Source: Rickettsiales bacterium
GTDB lineage: Bacteria > Pseudomonadota > Alphaproteobacteria > UBA8366
Reading direction: 5' to 3'
Assembly (NCBI GenBank): GCA_002724555.1
Contig: PBOZ01000064.1
Location: forward strand, 1 to 44,729
Length of the DNA: 44,729 bases
Shown: piece by piece, positions 1 to 8,494 of the stretch
Layout of the letters: the number at the start of each line of letters is the position of its first letter
How positions within the stretch are numbered: the first letter of the stretch is position 1
Translations under genes and position numbers: made by a program
Notes under the pieces: model-generated
Seen by the model: the letters and a program-made list of their open reading frames with translations, nothing else
The model's database searches: none
Told to the model about the DNA's origin: nothing

Positions 1-156
1 ACAATCTAGTTTGCATCTCTTTACTTTAAAATGGGATGCTCGCGCATATGTTGTCACCGTAAAATTAGTTGCGGGTGAACATTCATGATTTTATTATTGG
101 TCGTTATTGTTATCTTCGCACTCAAAAATCCAATACGAGTAGCTTGGTTTCACATC
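1..156. other. AT-rich edge region without a recognisable gene
   Basis: This stretch lies beyond the stop codon of the first CaiB gene. A short + strand reading frame begins here but runs antisense through the CaiB gene and resembles nothing I know. I see no convincing terminator hairpin. The region may hold the 3' untranslated tail of the CaiB transcript. Confidence 0.4.
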
Positions 157-1344
157 CTAACCACCAACGATACCAGCTTCTCGCAAAGCTACGATCTCTG
201 CATCAGTCAGACCTGCACCCGATAAAACCTGGTCCGTATTCTCACCAAGTTGTGGCGCGCCGTGACGAATGCTTGCGGGCGTTCCCTCGAACCGAGCTGC
301 CGTTCTTGCCTGCCTTAGCCGGCCTGCTTGCGGATGTTCAGTTTCAACCAATATATCGCTATCTCGAATTTGTGGGTGCTCAATTAGAGCATTTCGCGTG
401 AGGACTGGGGCGCAGGGAACATTGTTGGCTTCCAGCAAATCAAGCCATTCCTCTGTCGTTTTCTCGATGAGAGCGCTCTGCACTAATTCAAGCCTGTCAT
501 TTATATTGAAGTCACGCAATTCGGCTGACTGAAAACGGTCGTCGTCGAGCCATTCTGGTTTCTCCACCGCCCGCGAAAGACCTGCCCATTGTGCATTTGT
601 CATTGTTGAAACACTCATGTAGCCGTTCTTCGTCTCATAAATCAAATCAATGAAACTCGCGGCCCGTTGTGCACTGACTTTTTTCCCAACATAGGTTTGC
701 CCGCCCATGTCGCTAGACCACATGAAGGCGATTACAGAATCTAGCATCGAGAGGCGAATATGCTGACCTTCGCCGGTGCGATATTTAGACAAAAGACCTG
801 CAGTCATAGCCTGCGAAGCCGTTAAGGCCGTCACTTTATCTGGCACAATTGTTCGGATAAGTCGCGGCCGCTCTTCGTCGGATCCAGCTTGCACAGTCGT
901 CAAGCCAGACAAAGCCTGAACAATTGGGTCATAGGTCGGTTTTTGCGAATACGGCCCTTTTTCTCCAAAACCGCTGATCGACAAATAAACGATGTCGGGC
1001 TTCACTTTCTTTACATCACCGTAAGCTATACCAATCCGTTCCACTACACCCGGCCGGAAATTCTGTACAACGACGTCGCAGCTCTCGGCCAACTTCAGCA
1101 GTACATCTTTCCCTCGTTTGTCTTTTAGGTCTATCGTTATTGACTGCTTATTTCTGTTATTGTTCAAAAACGTGGCAGACATACCGCCTTGTTTGTTTCC
1201 CGTTGATCTGACGAAGTCACCAATCCCCGGCAACTCAACTTTTATGACGTCAGCGCCTTGGTCCGCGAGAATCATCGTTGCAAAAGGACCGGAAATCACA
1301 TTTGTGAGATCCAGAATTCTTATTCCTGTTAATGGGCCTGACAT
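157..1344 (-). CDS. CaiB/BaiF-type (family III) CoA-transferase
   Basis: The 395-residue product has the usual length of family III CoA-transferases, which move CoA between carboxylic acids in the cytoplasm through an aspartyl-CoA intermediate. The N-terminus carries the typical G-I-R-I-L-D-L opening and a Rossmann-like G-A-D-V-I-K-V-E segment (residues 30-37). The expected nucleophile is Asp169 in V-P-D-K-V, at the same number as in formyl-CoA transferase. The C-terminus P-Q-L-G-E-N-T is also typical. A GAGGAT Shine-Dalgarno sits about 6 bases before the ATG. No same-strand partner lies close by, so it looks monocistronic within this window. The acid substrate cannot be deduced. Family assignment is firm, specificity unknown. 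Confidence 0.93.
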   Translation of the reverse strand: MSGPLTGIRILDLTNVISGPFATMILADQGADVIKVELPGIGDFVRSTGNKQGGMSATFLNNNRNKQSITIDLKDKRGKDVLLKLAESCDVVVQNFRPGVVERIGIAYGDVKKVKPDIVYLSISGFGEKGPYSQKPTYDPIVQALSGLTTVQAGSDEERPRLIRTIVPDKVTALTASQAMTAGLLSKYRTGEGQHIRLSMLDSVIAFMWSSDMGGQTYVGKKVSAQRAASFIDLIYETKNGYMSVSTMTNAQWAGLSRAVEKPEWLDDDRFQSAELRDFNINDRLELVQSALIEKTTEEWLDLLEANNVPCAPVLTRNALIEHPQIRDSDILVETEHPQAGRLRQARTAARFEGTPASIRHGAPQLGENTDQVLSGAGLTDAEIVALREAGIVGG

Positions 1345-1438
1345 TTTTTATCCTCACACCAAAAAACTTATTCACTGGACCTGCATCTGCGAACCAGCCG
1401 CGTCAAGTCGCCGCAGCAACCAAGGTCTCCACCCGGGA

Positions 1439-1469
1439 TTGCCATATCTGGGAATTTCGATCATATATA
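1439..1469 (+). promoter_or_regulatory. possible sigma-70-like promoter for hspQ
   Basis: TTGCCA at 1439-1444 matches the -35 consensus in five of six positions. TATATA at 1464-1469 is a possible -10 but gives a long 19-base spacer; CATATA at 1462-1467 gives 17 bases with a poorer match. It lies about 40 bases before the HspQ ATG. I do not see an alphaproteobacterial RpoH-type CTTG element, although hspQ is heat-inducible in enterobacteria. Confidence 0.3.
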
Positions 1470-1506
1470 TAGCACTTTAATTGGCCATCTATTGACCGGT
1501 TGTGCA

Positions 1507-1836
1507 ATGTACATTCGAACTGCAAAATTCCAAATCGGACAAATTGTAAAACACCGCGTGCATCCGTTTCGTGGCGTCATTTTCGACGTTGATCCGGAGT
1601 TTGCAAATTCAGAAGAATGGTGGCAATCGATTCCGGTTGAAAACCGTCCGCCAAAAGAACAGCCTTATTATCATCTTCTGGCAGAGAATGCTCAAGGTCC
1701 GTATATCGCATACGTGTCCGAGCAAAATCTGGTGTCGGAAAAAAACCCAGACCCGGTCTCACACCCAGAAATCGACACCTTTTTTGAAGGCCTTCGCGAC
1801 GACCTTTATATAACGCGTCCCCGCGTCGCTAATTAA
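1507..1836 (+). CDS. hspQ: heat shock protein HspQ
   Basis: The product is a small HspQ/YccV-type hemimethylated-DNA-binding-fold protein. In enterobacteria HspQ is a heat shock protein that acts as a specificity factor for the Lon protease. Diagnostic segments are F-Q-I-G-Q-I-V-K-H-R near the start, the G-V-I-F-D-V-D-P-E-F strand, the R-P-P-K-E-Q-P-Y-Y-H-L-L core, and A-Y-V-S-E-Q-N-L followed by H-P-E-I. A TTG start at 1492 is possible, but the ATG at 1507 gives the normal HspQ N-terminus and 109 residues. It is followed on the same strand, after about 75 bases, by an S41 protease, so both genes may serve protein quality control. Confident call. Confidence 0.93.
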   Translation: MYIRTAKFQIGQIVKHRVHPFRGVIFDVDPEFANSEEWWQSIPVENRPPKEQPYYHLLAENAQGPYIAYVSEQNLVSEKNPDPVSHPEIDTFFEGLRDDLYITRPRVAN

Positions 1837-1912
1837 AATTAGAAAACCGAGGCTCGGGCAGCTTTCCTTGGCGAGGTGATTGGCTTACAAGCGGGACGCA
1901 GATGTTTGCCGA

Positions 1913-3268
1913 ATGAAGACCAAATCTAAGGTATGTGTTTGCATAATCACCATGTTTGTCTTCGCCAGCATATTATCCTCAAATGCTGCTGGTCAAAATT
2001 CAGATGGTCAACGCGCTCTCAATATACTCAACGAAGCCTACCTCAGCGTAGTAAATAAGAACGCCGGTCGGAATTATTCGGAAAATTCGCTTAAGCTAAT
2101 ACACCAGGTCATCGAGAAGATTGCGCGATCGTATATCGAACCCCTTAGTATTAGCGAGCTCGCTAATTACTCCAGTAGTGCAATCCGCGGCTACCCATCA
2201 GGAACGGACCCAAAGAGCCTCGCCAATGCAGCAATCCATGAAATGCTTTCCCGTCTGGACGACCCCTATGCAAAATTTGACGAACATTCAAAACCGCGAA
2301 ACGCTGGACGCCTAGGTAATATCGGAATCGAAGCAACAATGATCGATGGTCAAATAAAAGTCATCGCACCCCTCGATGGCAGTCCAGCACAGAAAGCCGG
2401 GGTCCAGCCTGGAGATCTTATTATTGGAATCGACCGAGAAAAAATAAATGGTCTGACACTCGAAGAGGCAATGAAACGCATCCGCGGCCCATGTGGCACT
2501 GAAGTATTGTTGCAAATTCGCAGAAAAGGCTCACGCAAATTCGACTTGTCAGTACCCCGTACCCGCTTTCAAGTGAAAGAGATAAGATACGATGTCTTCG
2601 GAGATATTGCATATATCCGAATAACGTTCTTTGGCCCAAACACTGAAAAACTACTTCGGAAGTCGCTTGGCGAAATTAGACAAAAAACCGGAGGTGCCGG
2701 GCTGTCAGGGTATATTATCGACATCCGAAGCAATCCGGGTGGGCTCGTTGGTCAGGCTATTTTATTAGCCGATGCTTTTCTCGAAAACGGTATGATCGTT
2801 GGAACATCGGGTCGCCAGGTGAAGGGGTCACGGCGTTACAACGCCCATAGAGGAGATCTCGCAGACAACAAACCGATACTAATTTTACAAAATGAGGCAA
2901 CCGCATCCGCAGCAGAAATTTTGGCCGCCGCTCTCAGAGACAACCATCGCGCTGTGATTATGGGCACTCGAAGTTACGGAAAGGGTATTGTGCAAACGCG
3001 ATTCCCTTTAACCCCTAAAGGCCAGATTACGTTTACAACACATAAATTCTTGACTGCCGCAGGCAAACAAATTGACGGGCGAGGTATCCTGCCTCATATC
3101 GTCGTTAATGGTGACACACGCCCAGCTTACGGCATCGCGACCGTCTCTATCAATCATTGCCCTACCGCAGGCAAAGCGCGAGATCGGATGCTGGGCTGTG
3201 GCATTCTTTTTATGAGTAAGGGCCGGTCGATCGATGCCTTCACCCAAGCCCTACAACAACTTGAGTAG
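1913..3268 (+). CDS. S41 family C-terminal processing peptidase (CtpA-like), exported
   Basis: This carboxy-terminal processing serine protease is expected in the periplasm. From the ATG at 1913 (451 residues) the protein begins with a basic stretch, a hydrophobic core and A-A-G-Q, a plausible Sec signal peptide of about 27 residues. A PDZ domain spans about residues 135-205, with the G-D-L-I-I-G-I-D loop. The S41 catalytic domain follows: Ser332 in T-A-S-A-A-E and Lys357 in S-Y-G-K-G form the Ser/Lys dyad, and D-I-R-S-N-P-G-G-L is the characteristic strand-turn. An in-frame TTG at 1880 would add 11 residues ahead of the signal peptide and is less likely; neither start has a good Shine-Dalgarno. 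The last 50 or so residues after the protease core contain two cysteines and match nothing I recognise. Substrates are unknown. Confidence 0.9.
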   Translation: MKTKSKVCVCIITMFVFASILSSNAAGQNSDGQRALNILNEAYLSVVNKNAGRNYSENSLKLIHQVIEKIARSYIEPLSISELANYSSSAIRGYPSGTDPKSLANAAIHEMLSRLDDPYAKFDEHSKPRNAGRLGNIGIEATMIDGQIKVIAPLDGSPAQKAGVQPGDLIIGIDREKINGLTLEEAMKRIRGPCGTEVLLQIRRKGSRKFDLSVPRTRFQVKEIRYDVFGDIAYIRITFFGPNTEKLLRKSLGEIRQKTGGAGLSGYIIDIRSNPGGLVGQAILLADAFLENGMIVGTSGRQVKGSRRYNAHRGDLADNKPILILQNEATASAAEILAAALRDNHRAVIMGTRSYGKGIVQTRFPLTPKGQITFTTHKFLTAAGKQIDGRGILPHIVVNGDTRPAYGIATVSINHCPTAGKARDRMLGCGILFMSKGRSIDAFTQALQQLE

Positions 3269-3453
3269 GCGTGTAACACCAACGGATTAAGTTGCGACGC
3301 ACGCAAACAATCGAGTGTGCATATGATTCAAATTTTGAGAGTTTTATTATATCTCCCAACCAGATTCAGGCGAACATTAAACCTGCTCTCTAAAATACTC
3401 CGCCGGGTTTTGTGCGACGAAGTGGGCCGTGACCAGTTAAAGATTAAAGCGCT

Positions 3454-3852
3454 CTAATCCGGACGCCGAGCCACCATGTCTATTTCGACGAGTGCTTGCT
3501 TCGCCAAACCCATTACACCAACACATGTGCGTGCTGGCAGACGATCGGCGGGAAAATATGACTTATAAGTTTCGTTCATTGCCGCGTAGTCGCGAGAAAA
3601 TTCTGCCAAATAGACCCTACATGAAAGCACGTGTGATAAATCTAGACCGAGCTCGCTCAGAACGACTTTAAGATTATCCATAACCCGCCGCGTCTGCGCT
3701 TCGATACCATCGGGCAACGGTGTTGTATTATCATCCGGATCAGTCGGCATTTGACCTGTCAACTGGACCCAGCCATCACATTCAACTGCATGACTAAAAG
3801 GCGCTACTTTATTTGGCGCAGCGTCAAAACTGTGAAAAATTGGTCCGCTCAT
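3454..3852 (-). CDS. RidA/YjgF family protein
   Basis: This is a 132-residue RidA-family protein, usual length. Family members hydrolyse reactive enamines/imines released by PLP enzymes, or have specialised roles in catabolic operons. The substrate-carboxylate-binding arginine is Arg108 in L-P-A-R-T-C-V-G-V and the conserved Glu is Glu123 in V-E-I-D. The T-G-Q-M-P and T-R-R-V-M-D-N-L segments are also typical. It is probably cotranscribed with the upstream CaiB-type gene, which ends 15 bases before it, and has its own GGGAGG ribosome binding site. Linkage to a CoA-transferase suggests a catabolic rather than housekeeping role; that is inference. Confidence 0.9.
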   Translation of the reverse strand: MSGPIFHSFDAAPNKVAPFSHAVECDGWVQLTGQMPTDPDDNTTPLPDGIEAQTRRVMDNLKVVLSELGLDLSHVLSCRVYLAEFSRDYAAMNETYKSYFPADRLPARTCVGVMGLAKQALVEIDMVARRPD

Positions 3853-3867
3853 CGCAACCTCCCACGC

Positions 3868-5067
3868 TTAATTGACGATACCCTTCTCGCGAAGCGACGC
3901 GATCTGCGCGGCATCATAGCCAATATTTTGCATCACCTCATCTGTATGGGCACCCAGCAGCGGTGCCGCTTCAAACTCGCGGATTGGAGTATCTGAGAAA
4001 TTCAAAGGCGAACCGAAGAGTTTGATCGGACCGGCTAAAGGATGCTCGACCGTTTGTACCATGCCGCGCTCCTTTACAATCTCGGAGTTCAAGGCCTCTT
4101 CAAAATTTTGCAGAGAGCCCGCCGGCAGATGTCGCATCTTAGCCAACCACTCGGCACGTGTCTTCGTCGCAAATATCGCGTTCAAAATATCAAAAAGCTC
4201 AGGGCGGTTCTCAAATCGGGCACTCGTGGTATTAAACTTTGGGTCTTCCGGCAAATCCGGCCGATCAATTACATCCCGACAAAACTTCCCAAACAAGCGA
4301 TCTGATGCGCAGGCCATATAAAGATCACCATCTTTCGCACTAAACAAATTTGTCGGCGTGGATAGCGGATGCGAATTACCGGCCCGTTTCGGTTGCTCAC
4401 CCGACAGGAGAAACGATTGTCCGGCGTTGGAAAGCGCGGCTATTGCGACGTCCATCAGCGCTAATTCAATCTGCTGACCTTTCCCAGTCTCTTGGCGCGC
4501 CCAGAGCGCAGCCATGATCGCACCCACGGAATGCAACGCTGTCATAATATCAATGATGGATACCGGGTGTCGCAGCGGTGGACCATCGGGCTCACCGGTC
4601 AAAGACATAAGACCCGATTCCGCCTGCAACACGGGATCAAACCCCGGCCGGTCGGAAAGCGATCCCGTCTCCCCATAAGCAGATACAGAGGCGTAGACGA
4701 GTCGGGGAAACCGATTTTTAACCGAAGGGTAATCGAGCCCATAACGGGTCATTACACCTGGCCGAAAATTCTCAACCAAAACGTCGGCCTCTTCCAACAG
4801 CTTAAAGAAAATTTTTTTCCCCTCACCCTCACGAAAATCGAGCCCGATACTCCGTTTATTCCGATTGAACGCCTGAAAAAAATGAGAATCTTCGCCAGCG
4901 CACGGTTTGGTTGCATTCCGTGAATCATCGCCAGTCTTTGGATTTTCAACCTTCAGAATATCAGCGCCCATATCCGCCATTTGCTGGCAACAAAGCGGCC
5001 CCGCGATAATCCGCGATAAATCCAAAACTTTGATGCCGACAAGCGGTGGTTGACCTGATTGTGCCAT
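3868..5067 (-). CDS. CaiB/BaiF-type (family III) CoA-transferase
   Basis: The 399-residue product is a full-length family III CoA-transferase. Signature regions are G-I-K-V-L-D-L-S-R-I-I-A-G-P near the N-terminus, G-A-D-I-L-K-V-E, N-R-N-K-R-S-I, V-E-N-F-R-P-G-V and S-G-L-M-S-L-T-G-E. The predicted nucleophile is Asp173 in I-I-D-I-M-T-A. A GGAGG ribosome binding site precedes the ATG by about 7 bases. It leads a two-gene unit with the RidA-family gene, divergent from the PhyH dioxygenase gene across a 114-base gap, so these genes may share a control region. It is related to, but clearly distinct from, the CaiB gene at the window start. Substrate unknown. Confidence 0.93.
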   Translation of the reverse strand: MAQSGQPPLVGIKVLDLSRIIAGPLCCQQMADMGADILKVENPKTGDDSRNATKPCAGEDSHFFQAFNRNKRSIGLDFREGEGKKIFFKLLEEADVLVENFRPGVMTRYGLDYPSVKNRFPRLVYASVSAYGETGSLSDRPGFDPVLQAESGLMSLTGEPDGPPLRHPVSIIDIMTALHSVGAIMAALWARQETGKGQQIELALMDVAIAALSNAGQSFLLSGEQPKRAGNSHPLSTPTNLFSAKDGDLYMACASDRLFGKFCRDVIDRPDLPEDPKFNTTSARFENRPELFDILNAIFATKTRAEWLAKMRHLPAGSLQNFEEALNSEIVKERGMVQTVEHPLAGPIKLFGSPLNFSDTPIREFEAAPLLGAHTDEVMQNIGYDAAQIASLREKGIVN

Positions 5068-5181
5068 GACTACATCCTCCGCAATCCGTTAAGCCGTGAA
5101 GTAGAACGTCGCGTTGTAGCGGAAAGGGGATGACGGACCAGACAACCGAATTATTGTTACTTTAGAACGGAGGAATGCCAC

Positions 5182-5997
5182 ATGGAACTTACACCTGAAC
5201 AAGTAGCCCAATTCGACCGAGACGGATATTTACTTTTCCCAAACCTCTTTAACGAAGACGAAGTTGATATCTTGCGAGGGGAAACCGATCGCGTTTCAAA
5301 GATCCAATCGGAAATGGTGGTTCGCGAGGGTGAAACTGATGCGGTAAAGATCATGTTTCGCTTACACGAAACCGACGGTGAAACCGCTTCGCCAGCATTC
5401 CGAGCTGCCGCCCATACGCCACGTATCTTGAGAGCAGCGCAACAATGTCTCCATGATGATAAAGTTTACATGCATCACAGCAAACTCAACATGAAGGCGG
5501 CTATCGAAGGTTCGGCTTGGATGTGGCATCAGGACTTTCACGCGTGGCACCTAGACGGCATTGCGAAGCCTAATATGGTGACAATGACTGTGGTTCTGAC
5601 AGAAGCAACACCGCTAAACGGCTGTATGTACGTTCTGCCTGGAAGTCATAAGGAGGGCCGTTCCGACCCACGGCGTGACGAATCAACCGCGTATAAATTC
5701 TGGGTTGCAAAAACGCCAGACATGAAAAAATACATGAAAAAATACCCAGAACCGGTGCCAATTGTCGGCGATGCCGGCACAGCGGCCCTTTTCCATTGCA
5801 ACCTTCTGCATGCTTCGGGGCATAATCTTTCGGCGGACGATCGATGGCAGATATTCTTCTGCTTTAACCAATGTAAAAACCGTCCAGCCGACGTTGAAAA
5901 TCCAAGGCCCGACTATGTTCGTTCGCGGAATTGGAACGCGTTGACCATCGGCAAGGATGACAGCATCCTAACTGCGAGTGGAAAGCTAGCAGCTTAA
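5182..5997 (+). CDS. phytanoyl-CoA dioxygenase (PhyH) family Fe(II)/2-oxoglutarate oxygenase
   Basis: The 271-residue protein belongs to the PhyH-type mononuclear iron dioxygenases, which hydroxylate substrates using O2 and 2-oxoglutarate. The iron ligands are His116 and Asp118 in W-H-Q-D plus His210 in N-L-L-H-A-S-G-H, and Arg221 in D-D-R-W-Q is the likely 2-oxoglutarate carboxylate anchor. The V-L-P-G-S-H-K-E-G strand-loop is typical of the family. A strong GGAGG at 5168-5172 fixes the ATG at 5182. The gene stands alone on its strand, divergent from the CaiB/RidA pair, and is followed by a 329-base gap. The substrate could be an acyl-CoA or a free small molecule. Confidence 0.92.
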   Translation: MELTPEQVAQFDRDGYLLFPNLFNEDEVDILRGETDRVSKIQSEMVVREGETDAVKIMFRLHETDGETASPAFRAAAHTPRILRAAQQCLHDDKVYMHHSKLNMKAAIEGSAWMWHQDFHAWHLDGIAKPNMVTMTVVLTEATPLNGCMYVLPGSHKEGRSDPRRDESTAYKFWVAKTPDMKKYMKKYPEPVPIVGDAGTAALFHCNLLHASGHNLSADDRWQIFFCFNQCKNRPADVENPRPDYVRSRNWNALTIGKDDSILTASGKLAA

Positions 5998-6326
5998 TCC
6001 AGCCACTTCATTTTTGTCCTCTTAGCACGCCTTACACGATAGGAGCTTCGCATAAATTCATTTCGCTACCGCTCCATTCAGACGACCAAGCAAAGCCACA
6101 GATCTGGTAACGTGGAGATCGACGCCCGGCAGGATTGCCGGTCGATAAAGTTTGGCGCCGCAGATGCATAATGCTTAGTAAGCTGATCATGCAGGCCTCC
6201 GAATAACCCGACTTTTAATAACCCTATGAGACTGCGACAATCGTTCGTTTGACACACATACCCACCCGACTTAAAAAATTTGTACGGACAACCAATCGTC
6301 ATTGGGTTCAGAGAGGAATATCAAAA
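5998..6326 (+). other. 329-base intergenic region ahead of the main operon
   Basis: No coding sequence is convincing here. The stretch has a small perfect hairpin (CCGGCA at 6126-6131 pairing with TGCCGG at 6136-6141, loop GGAT) without a following T-run, so it is at best a weak terminator for the PhyH gene. A promoter-like element at 6249-6277 and a purine-rich ribosome binding site near 6311-6317 serve the downstream operon. Confidence 0.5.
6249..6277 (+). promoter_or_regulatory. candidate sigma-70 promoter of the 6.3-15.4 kb operon
   Basis: A perfect TTGACA lies at 6249-6254 and, after a 17-base spacer, TAAAAA at 6272-6277 matches the -10 consensus in four of six positions. Initiation would fall near 6284, leaving a leader of about 40 bases before the ATG at 6327. 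The in-frame TTG that would extend the first gene is the -35 box itself, which argues against that longer start. Confidence 0.5.
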
Positions 6327-7289
6327 ATGCGCGACGGTATCGATGTAGAGTTCCGCGAAGTTGGAATGCGCGACGGTCTTCAGAACGTAGAAGGGTTTTT
6401 CCCAACGGCGGCCAAAATCGCTTGGATGAAGGCGGAAGTTGCCTCGGGAATGCATGCAATTGAAATTTGCTCTTTCGTCCCTCCGAAGCTCATCCCACAG
6501 TTCAAAGATGCCGCTGAGGTCGTTGAGGCAACACATGCCACCGATACAGGCGATTGCATCATTTCCGCGTTAATCCCAAATATGAAAGGGGCGGAGCGCG
6601 GCGTCGAACTTGGCATGAAAAAACTGAACTTTGTTGCCTCTGTTTCTGAAACTCATAATCTGAGCAACGTCCGCCGTAAGCCCGAGGAATCAATCGAAGA
6701 CTTTCAACGGATTGTTGAGATGCGAAACGCGTTGCCTGACCAACAAAAGTTCGTCATTGATGGTGGCCTATCGACCGCATTCGGATGCACGATGGAAGGC
6801 AATGTCGACCCAACAGCCACGGTAAAGCTCGCGCAGCAATTCGTTGAAGCAGGCGCGGACCATCTCACGGTCTGTGATACGGTTGGCTATGCAAATCCGA
6901 AGCAGGTCCGTGATTTGTTTCGGCTTCTACAATCCGAGCTTGGCCCGGACATAACAATGACAGCGCATTTCCACGACACCCGCGGTCTTGGCCTTGCCAA
7001 TATGGAAGCTGCTCTGGATGTTGGTATTCGCAGCTTCGATGCCTGTCTCGCAGGTCTCGGTGGATGCCCATGGGCGCCCGGTGCGACCGGTAACATGGTT
7101 ATGGAAGATGGCGTCTTTATGGCCGAAGCGATGGGGATGCGGACCGGTATCGATCTAGATGCTCTTTGCGCGATCCGCGAACTAATCGCAACGAACCTAC
7201 CAAATGCGCGCCTCAGCGGTGCAATCGCGAAAGCGGGCCTTCCAAAGGGTCATTCGGCCGCAAGCCAATTTGCTGTGGCGGCGGAGTAG
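6327..7289 (+). CDS. hydroxymethylglutaryl-CoA lyase family protein
   Basis: This DRE-TIM metallolyase resembles HMG-CoA lyase, which splits 3-hydroxy-3-methylglutaryl-CoA into acetoacetate and acetyl-CoA. From the ATG at 6327 (320 residues) the catalytic Arg15-Asp16 lie in G-M-R-D-G-L-Q-N, metal ligands His214 and His216 in H-F-H-D-T, and the catalytic loop cysteine is Cys247 in G-G-C-P-W-A-P-G-A-T-G-N. The gene has a GAGAGGA ribosome binding site and begins the long + strand operon, with the acyl-CoA dehydrogenase starting 3 bases after its stop. In this context it may cleave HMG-CoA from leucine-type degradation or a related branched hydroxyacyl-CoA. Family firm, exact substrate not. Confidence 0.92.
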   Translation: MRDGIDVEFREVGMRDGLQNVEGFFPTAAKIAWMKAEVASGMHAIEICSFVPPKLIPQFKDAAEVVEATHATDTGDCIISALIPNMKGAERGVELGMKKLNFVASVSETHNLSNVRRKPEESIEDFQRIVEMRNALPDQQKFVIDGGLSTAFGCTMEGNVDPTATVKLAQQFVEAGADHLTVCDTVGYANPKQVRDLFRLLQSELGPDITMTAHFHDTRGLGLANMEAALDVGIRSFDACLAGLGGCPWAPGATGNMVMEDGVFMAEAMGMRTGIDLDALCAIRELIATNLPNARLSGAIAKAGLPKGHSAASQFAVAAE

Positions 7290-7292
7290 ATC

Positions 7293-8480
7293 ATGACCGG
7301 AGAAGGCGTTTCACTCGACTTAGGCGAGGACTACTCTGAAATCCGCGAGGCTGTCACTAAAATCTGTGACGAGTACCCCGGTGAATATTGGCGTAACCTG
7401 GAAGATCAAGGTCCAGAAGGCAGCTATCCGACGGCTTTTGTTAAGGAATTGACGGCCGCAGGCTTTCTTGGGGCACTAATTCCAGAGGAATACGGTGGCT
7501 CCGGCCTTCCGATCCGAGCGGGTGCAGTCATCCTCGAGACAGTGCACGCAAATGGCTGTAGCGCCGCCGCCTGCCACGCTCAGATGTATATTATGGGCAC
7601 GTTGTTGCGTCACGGTAGCGAAGAGCAAAAACGCACCTATTTGCCAAAGATTGCCTCCGGTGAACTTCGCCTGCAAGCCTTCGGCGTCACCGAACCAACA
7701 ACAGGCACAGACACCACACAAACCCGCACAAAGGCTGAAAAGGACGGCGACAATTATATCGTCAATGGTCAAAAGGTATGGACGAGCCGAGCCTTGCATT
7801 CGGACCTAATGCTATTGCTTGCTCGCACGACGCCGGTTGACCAGGTCAAGAAACGTGTCGATGGCATTTCGGTTTTCCTGGTTGACTTGCGCGATGCTGT
7901 TGGCAACGGCTGCGAAATTAAACCGCTCGATGCTATGATTAATCACAATACAACTGAGGTCTTTTTTGATAATTGCCGAATTCCCGCAAATGCGCTTATT
8001 GGGGAGGAAGGTCGAGGGTTTCGATACATCCTCGATGGCATGAATGCCGAACGCATTTTAATTGCCGGCGAATCTATCGGCGACGCTAGATACTTCACTA
8101 AGAAAGCCGTCGATTATTCTAACGAGCGGGTGGTTTTTGGCCAGCCAATTGGCAGCAATCAAGGTATACAATTTCCAATAGCCGCTGCCTATGCAGAGCT
8201 TGAAGCTGCCGATTTGATGGCGCGCAAAGCGGCCGCCTTGTTCGATGCCGGCGTCGACTGTGGTGCCGAGGCTAATATCGCGAAGCATTTGGCGGCGGAA
8301 GCCGCTTGGAAGATGGGCGAAGCCTGCATGCAGACGTTCGGCGGCTTTGCCTTTGCGCGAGAATACGACATTGAACGCAAATGGCGCGAAGCACGTTTAT
8401 ATCGGACGGCCCCGATTTCGACCAATTTAATCCTCAGCTACATCGGGCAACACGTGCTCGGTATGCCACGATCCTTCTGA
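7293..8480 (+). CDS. acyl-CoA dehydrogenase family flavoprotein
   Basis: The 395-residue protein has the acyl-CoA dehydrogenase fold: the E-E-Y-G-G-S-G-L N-domain signature, the F-G-V-T-E-P-T-T-G-T-D FAD/substrate strand, the W-T-S-R segment, and the C-terminal T-F-G-G-F-A-F helix. The C-terminal glutamate that is the base in most short/medium-chain enzymes (E-G-T motif) is absent; that region reads R-T-A-P-I-S-T-N. Glu253 in M-N-A-E-R-I lies where isovaleryl- and long-chain acyl-CoA dehydrogenases carry their base, so catalysis is plausible. It is the second gene of the operon, 14 bases before a CitE-like gene. A dehydrogenase for a branched or dicarboxylic acyl-CoA fits the context. Confidence 0.92.
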   Translation: MTGEGVSLDLGEDYSEIREAVTKICDEYPGEYWRNLEDQGPEGSYPTAFVKELTAAGFLGALIPEEYGGSGLPIRAGAVILETVHANGCSAAACHAQMYIMGTLLRHGSEEQKRTYLPKIASGELRLQAFGVTEPTTGTDTTQTRTKAEKDGDNYIVNGQKVWTSRALHSDLMLLLARTTPVDQVKKRVDGISVFLVDLRDAVGNGCEIKPLDAMINHNTTEVFFDNCRIPANALIGEEGRGFRYILDGMNAERILIAGESIGDARYFTKKAVDYSNERVVFGQPIGSNQGIQFPIAAAYAELEAADLMARKAAALFDAGVDCGAEANIAKHLAAEAAWKMGEACMQTFGGFAFAREYDIERKWREARLYRTAPISTNLILSYIGQHVLGMPRSF

Positions 8481-8494
8481 GGATAAGCGGTGTG

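Noticed and set aside
69-401. 110-codon + strand frame at the left edge
   Set aside because: It is largely antisense to the CaiB gene, and its composition follows that gene's complementary strand.
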